Source: Scatophagus argus (taxonomy: Eukaryota > Chordata > Actinopteri > Scatophagidae). From it: a stretch of DNA of 64,000 nucleotides. Both the position numbers and the translations under genes were made by a program. The DNA lies in contig NC_058499.1 of the NCBI RefSeq assembly GCF_020382885.2, positions 15,609,872-15,673,871 on the forward strand. The letters run 5' to 3'. Position 1 is the first letter of the stretch. Every line of letters begins with the position of its first letter. Below are positions 1 to 11,221 of this stretch, piece by piece. Below the pieces are notes generated by a model that did not search any database, had not been told where the DNA came from, and saw only the letters and a list, made by a program, of their open reading frames with translations.

Positions 1-332
1 CATTCTCCTTATTCCTTAGCACTTTCTATTTGCTATTCGCTGGCTAACTTCCTTGCGACCACGTGTTCTTCTTCGTCGGTGTTTATTGGTTCATTTCCGG
101 TTCATTTTTCCAGCATAAATGTTCCTATAAACGAATTTGCATAGTTTCAGTTATCACATTAAAAATGTTACAAATTTATGTGAGCATTAGTGTAACTGCA
201 TTTTAAGTAGGGTTTAGTTACACATTTATCAGCCTTTTGATAATTTGGTAACGATAACAGAGAGAGGAAAGGACACATTAATACAAACATACACAGGCCC
301 ATTTTTAAAACAGCAACAGGAGACACAGGCTA

Positions 333-754
333 CAGCTGTACATACTGACAAAAGAGGAGTTGTACCTTTGTTGTAGAGCTTGTTTAGAAAAGCTCCTGTT
401 CATGTAATATGTGCTTAACCAACCTAAATGGAGATACACACAAAGTTATTTAGAAGATATCTAAATTGTAAAGGCATTTAGTAAACCCCACTCACAGCCT
501 AACTGGAACAGTACGTGTGCAATACTTTAGTGTTGAGCAGCTTTCCAGTTTTCCCCAGCTGATCCATGTAGGCTCTGGTAACTTTGAAAGAATGAGCAGC
601 TGACCAATCAGGCATCACGGTTATTTTAGTCACTGCATGCTTTTGGAGATACAGCAGGGGGTGATTGGCAGAGCTCTGTATGTCTGCCACAGACTTTTGG
701 GGCTCACCACAGCTGATGCATCTAAAATATAAACTGAATTTACATTTCATTCCT
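333..754 (+). promoter_or_regulatory. Candidate muscle-type promoter of the titin-like gene (TATAAA, four CAGCTG E-boxes, CATTCCT)
   Basis: TATAAA lies at 728-733, 52 bases before the start codon. Four copies of the MyoD/myogenin-type E-box CAGCTG sit upstream at 333-338, 556-561, 597-602 and 710-715. CATTCCT, the TEAD/MCAT core, is at 748-754, close to the expected transcription start. The motifs are seen directly; their use as a skeletal or cardiac muscle promoter is inferred. The rest of 1-727 shows no gene. Confidence 0.4.
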
Positions 755-785
755 CCAGCGTAAATAAGGACAAGTAAGAGAAAAG

Positions 786-3700
786 ATGGAAGCCAGCAAC
801 AATGAAGTAAGTGCAGTTGTGGTTGGAATTGTAATACCTAGCAATAATATCTTAAAAGTTATTGAAACATAGTACAGAATGAGTTGAGGGCATCTAAGAA
901 TTACTTTTTGATTAATGATCTTTCCATGTTGTGCTTCTTAAAAGTAAAATATTTTAAACCTTACGAGAAGAGTGAGATAATAATCAAGTTTCCTCTGTAG
1001 AACAGATGGCAGCCTGGTCTGCCATGCCTCTAGTTATTTTGAACACCATCAGGAGTTTCAGTTACCAACACAGAAAACTCACTAAGATAGAGTACATGTT
1101 AGCTTTTTGTTAAACGCTGCAGTTATTTTTGTCAAAATCTTTTTATGATTGAAAATGTAGAGCACTTTTTGATGTGGACATAGTATTGCCCTGATGTTTT
1201 TAATTTCTCTTCTCTCTTTTGTAGGCAGGAAGAAAAGCAGAAGATAAACCTCACACACTAAATATAAATATGACACCAGATACAGATGCACAGCTCACAG
1301 CAAAGGATTCCCAGTTACCCGGCATTGTCCAAGGTATGTCATGCATCATATCCGTTTGGTCTGGATTGTGAACAGGCTATTAATACTTTCATTAAAATTA
1401 AACGGTAAACTATGGAGACTTTTATTAATAATAATAAAAATGTGCAGACTCATCTCAATAATCACTTATGATTAAATTATGGCAGTGTCTATGTCTATTA
1501 GACCCTTCCTTCTGTCTGTATTTTTTTATTTTTATTTTTTACATTTTGCTGTATCTGGTACATTTCTTGGCGTTAAATGGAGAAAGATAGTTTCACCTAC
1601 TGCAACTTTGAATGGTATGTTCAAAGTATGGTATGTGCAATGACAAATCCAGCACTGTATACCTTAAAACTGAATGTTTAAAAATTATAAAATTAAAAAA
1701 TAAACTTGTGAACTTGTTGGAGCTTTCAACTGCTCCTGGCAGCATTATTAATATGTGATACAGTTCTGACAGCTAGTATATAGATCTTTTAGTTTGAATT
1801 AATTTCTTGCATTTATCGTTACCAAAGGTCTGGAATAAAATTCATGATCACATCTTTTTTGATGTTTTTTTTCCCCTCACAGCAGGTCAGGCTGCCACTT
1901 CTTTGGAGAACAGAGTACATAGCACAAAGATTCATCCTGGTCCTGTCACAGATATGGAAAATACTGTTAAACCAAAACTTCAGATAACTTTTAACACATT
2001 TACTGTCAAGAATGGTGAAGATCTGAGAATAGAGATTCCAGTCATTGGGCAGCCAGCACCAAAAATTGAATGGCAAAGAGATGGTCAGGCAGTCAAAGAA
2101 ACATCAAGGCTAGAAGTTTCAAATACATCATCATTAACAGTTCTTCATATCAGACATGGTGCTAGGGAGCACTCTGGTCAATACTCTGTCAGTGCAAGAA
2201 ACAGTGTTGGAAAATATACAGGAGAAATCACTGTGGTTGTTCTTGAAAAGCCAGACCCACCCACAGGCCCTGTGAGGATTGATGAGGTCAGTTCTGATTA
2301 TGTTACCATCTCCTGGGAGCCACCAGAATACACAGGAGGCTGTCAGCTAGACAACTACATAGTGGAGAAACGGGAAATTACAAGCACAGAATGGCAGACT
2401 GTGTCAGCAACAACAGTAAGAACTACAATCAAAGTCACCAAACTGAAGACAGGAAGTGAATACCAATTCAGAGTGTTTGCAGAAAATAGGTATGGAAAGA
2501 GTACTGCAATCACCTCTCCTATTGTAACTGCACAATATCCTTTCAGTGTGCCCACTGCTCCTGGTACTCCCTTTACTTCCACAGTGACAAAGTACAGCAT
2601 GGTGGTTGAATGGGAGCCCCCAGCCAGAGATGGAGGCAGCCCAATCATCGGCTATCACCTTGAACGCAAAGAAAAGAACAGTATTTTATGGACCAAGCTG
2701 AACAAACTTGTTATAACTGATGCTCGTTTCAAAACAAGTGGACTTGAGCAAGGCATTGAATATGAATTCAGAGTTTTTGCTGAAAATATTGCTGGACTCA
2801 GCCCACCAAGCAAGACATCTGAATGCTATGTGGCAAGAGATCCATGTGATCCACCTGGTAAACCTGAAGCTGTTGTCATTACTAGAGAGAACATCACACT
2901 TCAATGGGCAAAACCCAGGTATGATGGTGGAAGCACCATTACAGGCTATGTTGTTGAAAAGAAGGAGCTCCCAGATGGCAGATGGATGAAGACAAACTTC
3001 ACCAATGTTATTGACAATCAGTTCACAGTCACGGGTCTGACAGGAGGCCAAAGTTATGAGTTTAGAGTAACTGCTAAGAATGGTGCTGGTGTTTGGAGCA
3101 TGCCTTCAGAAAGTGTAACCATCGTCGCTCAGGATGTTGTTGAAGGACCCACAGCATCAATTGATGCCAAGTTCAAGAGCACTACTGTAGTTCAGGCTGG
3201 TGAGACATTTATTATTGATGCTGATTACTTTGGGAAGCCTCTCCCCACAGTAACATGGCTGAAGGATGGAAAAGAAATTGACAAAGTTACACCGAGAATG
3301 GAAGTCAAAAACACCCTCACTCATACAACTCTGACTGTAAGGGACTGTACACGAGTGGATGGGGGACACTTTGTCTTAAGCCTCAGTAACATTGGTGGAT
3401 CTACATCTATCCCAGTAAATGTCAAGGTCCTGGATAGACCTGGTCCTCCAGATGGACCCCTGAGGGTGAAAGTTGTCAGCGCAGAGAAGTGCAATCTACA
3501 CTGGAACCCCCCTGTAAATGATGGCGGTGCCAGTGTTTCCCACTACATCATTGAAAAAAGGGAGACCAGCCGTGTTACTTGGACAGGGGTTGAGCCTCAT
3601 GTTGAAGCTGTCAGTTACAAAGCAACAAAACTGGTTCCCGGGAAAGAATATATATTCAGAATTGCTGCTGTAAACAAATTTGGTGTTGGTGAATTTCTGG

Positions 3701-6700
3701 AATCAGACCCCTTCATTGCACAAAACCCTTTTAAAACACCTAGTGCACCTTCTACCCCTACAGCCAGCACTGTGACTGGTGATTCTGTAGTGCTAACATG
3801 GGAAAGGCCTGAGACTGATGGAGGCTCAGAGATTGACGGCTACATCCTGGAGAAACGTGACAAAGAAGGTGTCAGGTGGACTAAATGCAACAAGAGAAGA
3901 CTAAATGACTTACGTTTCCGATGCACAGGGCTCGCTGAGGGACATTACTATCAGTTTAGAGTAATGGCAGAGAATGCTGCGGGTGTGGGTGCACCCAGTG
4001 ACCCAAGTGAGTACATAAAAGTATGTGAAGCTACTTACCCACCTGGTCCTCCTACCAACCCCAAAGTGACAGACTATTCTAGCAGTACTGTGTCTCTTAC
4101 CTGGTCAAAGCCCATCTATGATGGTGGAGCAGCCATCAGTGCATTTTTGGTTGAGATGAAAGAAGCAGCAGAGGACAAGTGGATCAAATGCTCACCAAAC
4201 ACAGGTGTAGAGGACACAAACTACACTGTGAAGAGACTGAGAGAAAATGCAGAGTACAACTTTCGTATACGTGCAATGAACAGTGCTGGAGTTGGAGAGC
4301 CTGTGGATGTACCTGAATCTGTGGTAGCTTCTGAAAAACTGGAGGCACCTGAGATTGAGTTGGACACAGCCTTGAGGAAGATTGTGAGCGTTCGAGCCTG
4401 TTCGACATTGCGTCTCTGTGTCACCATCAGAGGAAGGCCGGAGCCTGAGGTTAAATGGTCAAAGGAAGGTGGCTCTCTGAGTGAACGTGCTCAAATTGAG
4501 GTAACAAGTTCCTATACAGTGTTACTCATTGAGAATGTCAACAGAAATGACACGGGAAAATATGTGTTGACTGCTGAGAACTGCAGTGGTTCTAAATCAG
4601 CATTCATCAATGTTAGGGTACTGGACTCTCCAAGCGCTCCAACCAACTTGGAGGTAAAAGATGTAAAGAGAGACTCTGTGTCCATCTCCTGGGAGGCACC
4701 TCTCATTGATGGAGGAGCAAAGATATTGCACTACATTGTAGAAAAGCGAGAGGAGGCTAGGAAGGCATTCACAAGTGTTTGTAGCAACTGTGTGAGAAAC
4801 TCATACAAGACTGACAATCTCCAGGAAGGATGCTTCTATTATTTCCGTGTCCTTGCTGTGAATGAATTTGGCACTGGACTGCCAGCAGAGACTCCTGAGG
4901 CTATTAAAGTCTCTGAGGCTCCTCTGCCTCCTGGCAAAATCACATTCAGTGATGTTACTTGCAGTAGTGGAAGACTCTCTTGGGAGAAGCCTGACCATGA
5001 TGGAGGAAGCAAAATCACGTGCTATATTGTGGAAATGCAGACTAAGGGAGATGACACATGGTCAATATGTTCACAGAGTAAAGCACTGGAAGTAACTATT
5101 AATGGCCTGGCTAAACGAAAGGAGTATTTCTTTAGAGTCAGCGCTGTGAATGAAAAGGGCAAAAGTGAACCCAAGTACCTTTTGGCACCTGTTACAGTAA
5201 ATGATACTTGTGCTGAGCCCATTATCAATTTGCTGTCCAACACATTCAGTGTGAAAGCAGGAAATGATTTAAAGATTGATGTTCCATTTAAGGGTATGCC
5301 ACTGCCAACGGCAGCTTGGAAGAAAGATGGCAACTTGCTGAAAGAGACAAGCAGGGTAAATGTGCACACATCTGACACATCATCTCAGATCATTATCAAA
5401 GACGCAACTAGAATAGACGTTGGTGTGTATGAGGTGACCCTGTCCAACTCAGTGGGAACCACATCCGCTGAAATCTCTGTTAATGTCTTTGAAAGACCTG
5501 GACCACCAAGTGATCTCAGTGTGGATGAAGTGAGTGCCGACTTCATGTCTTTGTCATGGCAGCCACCACATTATACTGGTGGATGTCAAATCAGCAATTA
5601 TGTTGTTGAGAAAAGAGATACAGGCAGCACAATATGGCAGACCGTGTCGGCTACAGTTGCCAGAACATCAATCAAAATTTCCCGTCTAACACAGTGCACT
5701 GAATATCAGTTTCGTGTTGCTGCAGAGAATCGCTATGGCAAAAGCCACTTTGTCGAGTCTGAACCTGTTGTTGCCCAGTATCCCTTTAATCCTCCTGGTC
5801 CACCAACGTATCTCAGAGTTGTGAATGTCTCAAAGTCTGCCATGGTGATTGCATGGAGCAGGCCCGACAGTGATGGTGGCAGCCCTATTACTGGTTATCA
5901 TGTTGAATGCAAAGATCAAAGCAGTATTTTGTGGACAAAATTAAACAAAAGCCCAGTGACTGAGAACCAGTTCAAAATAACAAGTGTTGAAGAAGGTCTC
6001 ATATATGAGTTCAGGGTCTGTGCTGAGAATATGGCTGGTGTTGGACCATGCAGTAAGGCATCTGAGCCTGTGGCAGCAAGAGACCAGTGCGATCCCCCAC
6101 GCAACCTAACCATCACCAATATAACTAACAGCTCAGTTTCCCTCTCATGGGACAAACCAGAGTATGACGGTGGAGCTAAAGTAACCGGGTACATTGTTGA
6201 ACGTAAAGAAATGCCGGACAGCTGCTGGCTTAAGTGCAACTTCACCAACCTACAGGACACTTTCTTGGAAGTGACCGGCCTCACGGAGGGTGAACAGTAT
6301 GATTTTCGTGTGATAGCAAAAAATGCAGCTGAGCTTTTCAGTGCACCCTCTGAAAACACAGGACCTGTTACAGTACAGCACGACGTAGAGCCACCCAGAA
6401 TTGTCTTGGAGGACAAATTTAGACAGGTGGTGGTTGTCAAAGCAGGAGACTTCTTAAAAATAGATGCTGACATCTCCGGCCGCCCCAACCCCACAGTGTT
6501 TTGGTTGAAGAATGGTAGACATATTGGCACCAAGGGAAGGGTTGAGGTTGCTACAACAAAGACACATACTTCTCTTCTCATCAGAGAAAGTGTTAGGAAA
6601 GACTCTGGACAGTATACACTGACCCTACAGAATACAGGTGGTACCACATCTAAGGTTGTCACATGCAAGGTCCTGGACAGGCCAGGCCCACCTGCTGGAC

Positions 6701-8345
6701 CCCTGGAAGTGTCTGGACTCTCAGCAGAGAAATGCACCCTGACATGGGGACCCCCTCATGAGAATGGTGGTGCTGAGATTATGCACTACATTGTTGAGAA
6801 GTGCGAAACCAGCCGTGTAGCTTGGATCCTTGTGTATGGAGACATGATGACAACTACTTGCAAAATAACAAAGCTGCTCAAAGGAAATGAATACCTGTTT
6901 AGGATAAGGGCAGTGAACAAGTATGGGGAGGGTGAGCCTTTGGAAAGTGAGCCTATTAAGGCCATGGATCCCTTTACTGTCCCCTCTCCACCAATGGATG
7001 TCGAGGTCACAAGTGCAACTAGTGACGCCATGACTATTTGCTGGAAGAGACCTGCCACTGATGGTGGCAGCCGCATCAGTGGTTACATTATAGAGAAGAG
7101 GGAGAAGCAGGGTGTTCGCTGGGTTCGTGTCAATAAGAAACCAGTCTATGACCTTCGAGTTAAAGCGTCCTGCCTGCGCGAGGGATGTGAATATGAATTC
7201 AGGGTTTTTGCTGAAAATGCTGCTGGGCTAAGTGAACCTAGTCTCCCATGCCCACTCACTCTAGCAGAGGATCCAAAATTTCTACCTTCCCCTCCAGCAA
7301 AACCTGCCATAGTCGATTCATCAAGGTCCTCCATCACTCTGTCATGGAACAAGCCACTGTTTGATGGTGGAGCATCAGTCACTGGATACAAAGTTGAATT
7401 CAGAAAATTAACAGACGAAGAGTGGACTGTTGCTGTCCATAACACAGACAAAACAGAGTTTACAGTTACTGGACTCACATCAGGAATGGAATATGTATTT
7501 ATTGTCAGATCCATAAATAAGATTGGTATCAGTGAGTCCAGTCCTGAAACAGATCCACAAGTAGCCATAGAGAGGGAGGAGGAACCCAAGTTTGACATTA
7601 CCACAGAGATGAGGAAGACCCTGCTTGTTAAAGATGGCAGCTCCTTCACTTTGACTGTGCCTTTCACAGGCAAACCTGTTCCCTGTGTGACATGGGACAA
7701 AGCAGATGTAGATCTGAGAGTCAGAGGACTGATCAACACCAGCAACTCTGTCACCTCTTTAACAGTGGAACAGGCAACACGTGATGATTCTGGCAAATAC
7801 ACAGTCAAACTGCAAAACATTGCTGGATCTGCCTCTTTGATGCTGAATGTGAGGGTTTTGGATTCACCTGGTCCACCAACACATATAGCAGTTAAAGATG
7901 TGACCAAAAACTCTGCCACCATTTCCTGGGACATCCCTGAGAATGAGGGAGGAGCCCCAGTAAAAAAGTATCTTGTAGATATACGAGACATTAGCAGAAA
8001 AGGGTGGACAAGGCTCACGGACAAATGCCGCCGACTGTCCTACAAGGTGTCTGACCTGCAAGAGGGAGGAATCTACTTCTTCAGAGTGACTGCTGAAAAT
8101 GAGTACGGGATCGGTGTTCCAGCTGAGACCAAGGAGGGCACAAAAATGATAGGTACAAAAGAATAAACACTTAAGAGTTGTTAATTAATAATTAGATATA
8201 ATTAGCAGTTAAGTTCTTTTGCTTTCTGCACATTATTCTACTTCTTGCATTACGGGGAACTCTGTTTTTCTTGTGACTTAGATTAATTATTTTTTTTCTG
8301 TTAATTTCAGATACAGCAGACTGGGAGACAAATTCAGGAGCTTAG
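786..8345 (+). CDS. Titin-like protein: free-standing A-band C-zone super-repeat (6 Ig + 15 Fn3 domains)
   Basis: Coding exons: 786-806, 1225-1333, 1883-8152, 8311-8345; frame is kept throughout, giving 2144 residues. The ATG at 786 has A at -3 and an in-frame stop at 765-767. Residues 1-72 are a unique, low-complexity head. Ig domains then begin near residues 73, 465, 864, 1154, 1546 and 1944, separated by Fn3 blocks of 3, 3, 2, 3, 3 and 1. Each Ig keeps its core Trp, and each Fn3 keeps the W-x-x-P...GG signature typical of titin. This order and many local motifs (YTGGCQ, RDPCDPP, RPGPP linkers) match the 11-domain super-repeat of the titin C-zone, which binds myosin and MyBP-C in the thick filament. 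There is no kinase, PEVK, Z-disc or M-line part. The tail is 10 new residues ending at TAG 8343-8345. Known: titin encodes this zone in one giant exon. Inferred: a partial titin duplication now running as its own gene. Expression is unproven. Confidence 0.85.
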
Positions 8346-8639
8346 CTTGTCTCCTTTCCAGGGTTGAAGTAATCATCTGTTGATCTTCCCGTCAACATCA
8401 TCTTCACCCAGTGTTGTTTAGTAGAAAAAAAAGTTAGCAAATGCTCTGTGCATTAACTCATCATCAGAAAATGTGCTTTTGTAGATATATGATTATGTTT
8501 TTTTGCCCAATATGTTTTTATACTAGTAACTAAGCCTTATTAATGATTTAATTTATAGATGAAAAATGCAGTCATGACTTCTTGTTGTTAGTTTTTGGTT
8601 AAAAACAACAGTAAAATATGCTGTTTGCTGCAAATATAC

Positions 8640-8645
8640 AATAAA
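8640..8645 (+). terminator. Poly(A) signal of the titin-like gene
   Basis: AATAAA lies about 295 bases after the TAG in the last exon. The 3' UTR between them holds no other obvious feature, and an old interspersed repeat begins just downstream. Confidence 0.55.
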
Positions 8646-8664
8646 ATGAAGATGATTAGAACAT

Positions 8665-8872
8665 ACACTAATCGGCTGCAAAATTAAAACCACCTGCTTG
8701 ATGTTTTGTAAGCCCCCCTTGTGCTGTCAAAACAACTCTGACCTGTCTGGGGGTAGTCATTGGAATATTGGATCTTTTGGGTCCTTGAGACATTCCTGAG
8801 CTATTTTTGAAACGTGAGGGGGTACACTGTCCAACAGACAGGAGGTTGCTGCTGATGGGAAGAGCTTTATGG
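8665..8872. repeat. Decayed teleost interspersed repeat
   Basis: The stretch opens with a form of the 'cgatcagcca...attaaaaccacctgc' end that recurs widely in fish genomes. It continues with matching blocks ('ccccttgtgc...caaaaca', 'attcctgagc...tttttg') separated by internal deletions. I recognise it from memory of the family and do not assign a class. It is old, has no coding capacity, and separates the titin-like gene from cib1. Confidence 0.65.
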
Positions 8873-9185
8873 CTCGTCACAAACACGTTTCAAAGTAATA
8901 CAAACAAGACATGATTGCTATCATTACAGTTGTTACACACAGCCTAAAGCTGCAAGGTTCTATCAGGGGCAGTAGGACCGGAAAACAAACAAAAAAGTAA
9001 AAGTAGAAGAGTCAGGCCTTTTTACTGTAAACCTAAACCGTGTTAAAAATAAAGATATAATTAGATGAAGAACTACAGATATCTGTTGTCATGTCTTTGG
9101 TCACAACAGACTCTATTTACAATCAATGGCTAGTATGACCAACGTTACGTAGCTGAAGGCAGAACAGAGAAGACTCCTGACAGAT

Positions 9186-9194
9186 ACCGGAAGT
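9186..9194 (+). promoter_or_regulatory. ETS-family site upstream of cib1
   Basis: ACCGGAAGT matches the ETS/GABP core and lies about 100 bases before the cib1 start codon, where a TATA-less housekeeping promoter would be expected. Function is inferred from motif and position only. Confidence 0.35.
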
Positions 9195-9295
9195 AAGCGA
9201 TGCAAATCCACCAATAACTAGCGCCAGTAGTCGTGTAGTTCGCTGGGTAACTGTTAACGACAACAAAGATCCATTTTCGCCTGGAAAGTTTCAAG

Positions 9296-10868
9296 ATGGG
9301 CACTACGGCAAGTCAACTCGGGAAGGATTTGCTCTCAGAATACCAAGTAAGTTCCCAGAGCAAAGTAAAGCAAATATTATGTCGTTAACCAAGTAGCTAA
9401 AGTTGAGAGCAGTTGTTCTGACGCTCCGTATTAACCACATTATACATAACAGCTATGTTAGCCTAACGTTTCAGGAAGAATGTTGTTATGGCCTTGTCAT
9501 CAGAACTACATCATGTTTTACTTGTGGTCTGTTTTTCCAATATTTCATTTATCGCTACATCAGTTAAACATAATGGTTCGTAAACTTTGTCTAACTACCA
9601 CTTGTGATCGCACTCACTGAGATAGAAAGCTAATGTTGCTAATTTCGCAAGTTAAACCACTGATGTGTTACACAGGAAGGTAAAACCATAAAAATACTCT
9701 TATGTGGAAAACAATATCGTTTCGAGTTAATCCGTGATGTCATTCTCATAATGCTCACTTTTACTTTTAGGAGCTGACATTCTTGACAAAACAAGAAATT
9801 CTTCTGTAAGTGATCACTTGCATGCCGCATTATAATTATGTAAAGGTATAATAATGTAATATAATGTAATATTTTTCCACAAAATCATTTCAATCAGTGT
9901 AGCATTACTTACTGCAGTCCATGATTTTTGTTTGTTTGTTTGTTTAGTGCTCATAAGAGATTCACTGAACTGCTCACAACAGACGAGAAAGACCTTCCAA
10001 ATGCCAGAGTACCAATGGAGAGGATCCTCACTCTCCCAGAGCTCAAGGTAAGCAACTGTAATTTATCAGAAATGTGGTGAAGTTTGGCTTACTTAGTGTT
10101 TGTTGCCACTATGACCGTGCTGGGATTTCTGTGTTCTTGAGGAAGTGCTTCCAGTACTGGTAAACAGTACTGACCCTTGTACTTGTTCCTGTCACAGTCC
10201 AACCCTTTCAGGAAAAGAATCTGTTATGTATTCTCAACGTCTGAACATAAAGACGGAAGCCTCACATTTGAAGACTTTCTGGACCTCTTGAGTGCCTTCA
10301 GCGACTCTGCTACTCTGGAAATCAAATCCCACTATGCATTCCGCATATTTGGTAAATAAGTTAAAAGAAAATGAGCTGGATATTAAAGATGCACGCGAGA
10401 CTATAAATCTGCATCGTAAATATATTGATATTTGCAGACTTCGATGATGATGGAACACTTGATTGTGGTGATCTGGAGAATCTGGTGAACTGCCTGACTG
10501 GCGAGACAGACGACACCCGACTGACGCATGATGAAATGAGACAGCTCATCAGCAATGTGAGTTCACTGAGACATCTGTTCTGTGAGAAGGCATGCTAGAT
10601 GGTTAACAGTCTGTGTGATGTCAGTGGGTTAAACTATTGCTTTCTTTACTTGTGTTTTAGATTCTTGAAGAGTCAGACATTGACAAAGATGGAACAGTGA
10701 ACCTCTCAGAGTTTCAGCATGTCATTTCAAGATCGCCAGATTTTGTCAGGTGACTAGATATGTAAATTGTTACACCAATATGTGCTTTACTCGTCACAGC
10801 TGTGTTCACTTTTAACAGCTTCTCTCATGTTTTGATTTGTCCACAGTTCTTTCAAGATTGTGCTGTGA
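9296..10868 (+). CDS. cib1: Calcium and integrin-binding protein 1
   Basis: Seven coding exons: 9296-9346, 9771-9805, 9948-10047, 10198-10351, 10438-10556, 10661-10749, 10847-10868. They encode 189 residues (human 191). CIB1 is a small EF-hand protein that binds the integrin alphaIIb tail and several kinases at membranes. The start MGTTAS keeps Gly2 and Ser6 of an N-myristoylation signal. The two degenerate N-terminal EF-hands carry conserved blocks such as SNPFRKRIC and FEDFLDLLSAFSD. EF3 (residues about 114-125, DFDDDGTLDCGD) keeps the family's unusual Asp at loop position 12. EF4 (159-170, DIDKDGTVNLSE) has a standard Glu. The C-terminus SSFKIVL is that of CIB1. All introns are short (77-424 bases). 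The gene converges on rccd1. Confidence 0.96.
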
Positions 10869-10970
10869 AGACTTCGAGTGGGACTCTTATGGTATTTAAT
10901 TATCATTCAGAACAATTTTAGACATTTGCTTTAAATTATATTTACCTACGGATTTTACTGCCTTAACTGT

Positions 10971-10976
10971 TTTATT
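10971..10976 (-). terminator. Candidate rccd1 poly(A) signal
   Basis: TTTATT on the plus strand reads AATAAA on the minus strand, about 245 bases past the rccd1 stop. It lies inside the expected cib1 3' UTR, so the two 3' ends probably overlap. Confidence 0.35.
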
Positions 10977-11031
10977 TGTCTTTTGTGAAATGTAAAACCT
11001 GTGATTTTTTTTTTTAATTTCTATACAGAAA

Positions 11032-11037
11032 ATTAAA
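11032..11037 (+). terminator. Candidate cib1 poly(A) signal
   Basis: ATTAAA, the common variant signal, lies 164 bases after the cib1 stop and before the rccd1 stop on the other strand. Confidence 0.35.
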
Positions 11038-11221
11038 AATTATTTCCAAAAACTATACATTACAAAGTTTGTCTTTTTATACAAATATATGAGAAGAACT
11101 TATATGTGAATATATTAAAAAAATACATTTAATTCCAAGTTTTGCATTTGTTGTGGTAATTTACATTTCCTGGTATGATGGCCAAAGTCCACTGTCCGCA
11201 TTTTAAAAGGGTATTTTATAT

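Noticed and set aside
499-750. Minus-strand open frame upstream of the titin-like gene
   Set aside because: 83 codons, no recognisable domain, no poly(A) or splice context; it overlaps the promoter motifs.
5916-8024. Long minus-strand open frames (about 270 and 290 codons) opposite the titin-like exon
   Set aside because: They are antisense to strongly conserved Ig/Fn3 coding, have no family character, and vanish where codon choice differs; shadows of a long GC-balanced exon.
8668-8886. Minus-strand open frame between the titin-like gene and cib1
   Set aside because: Lies wholly within a decayed interspersed repeat.
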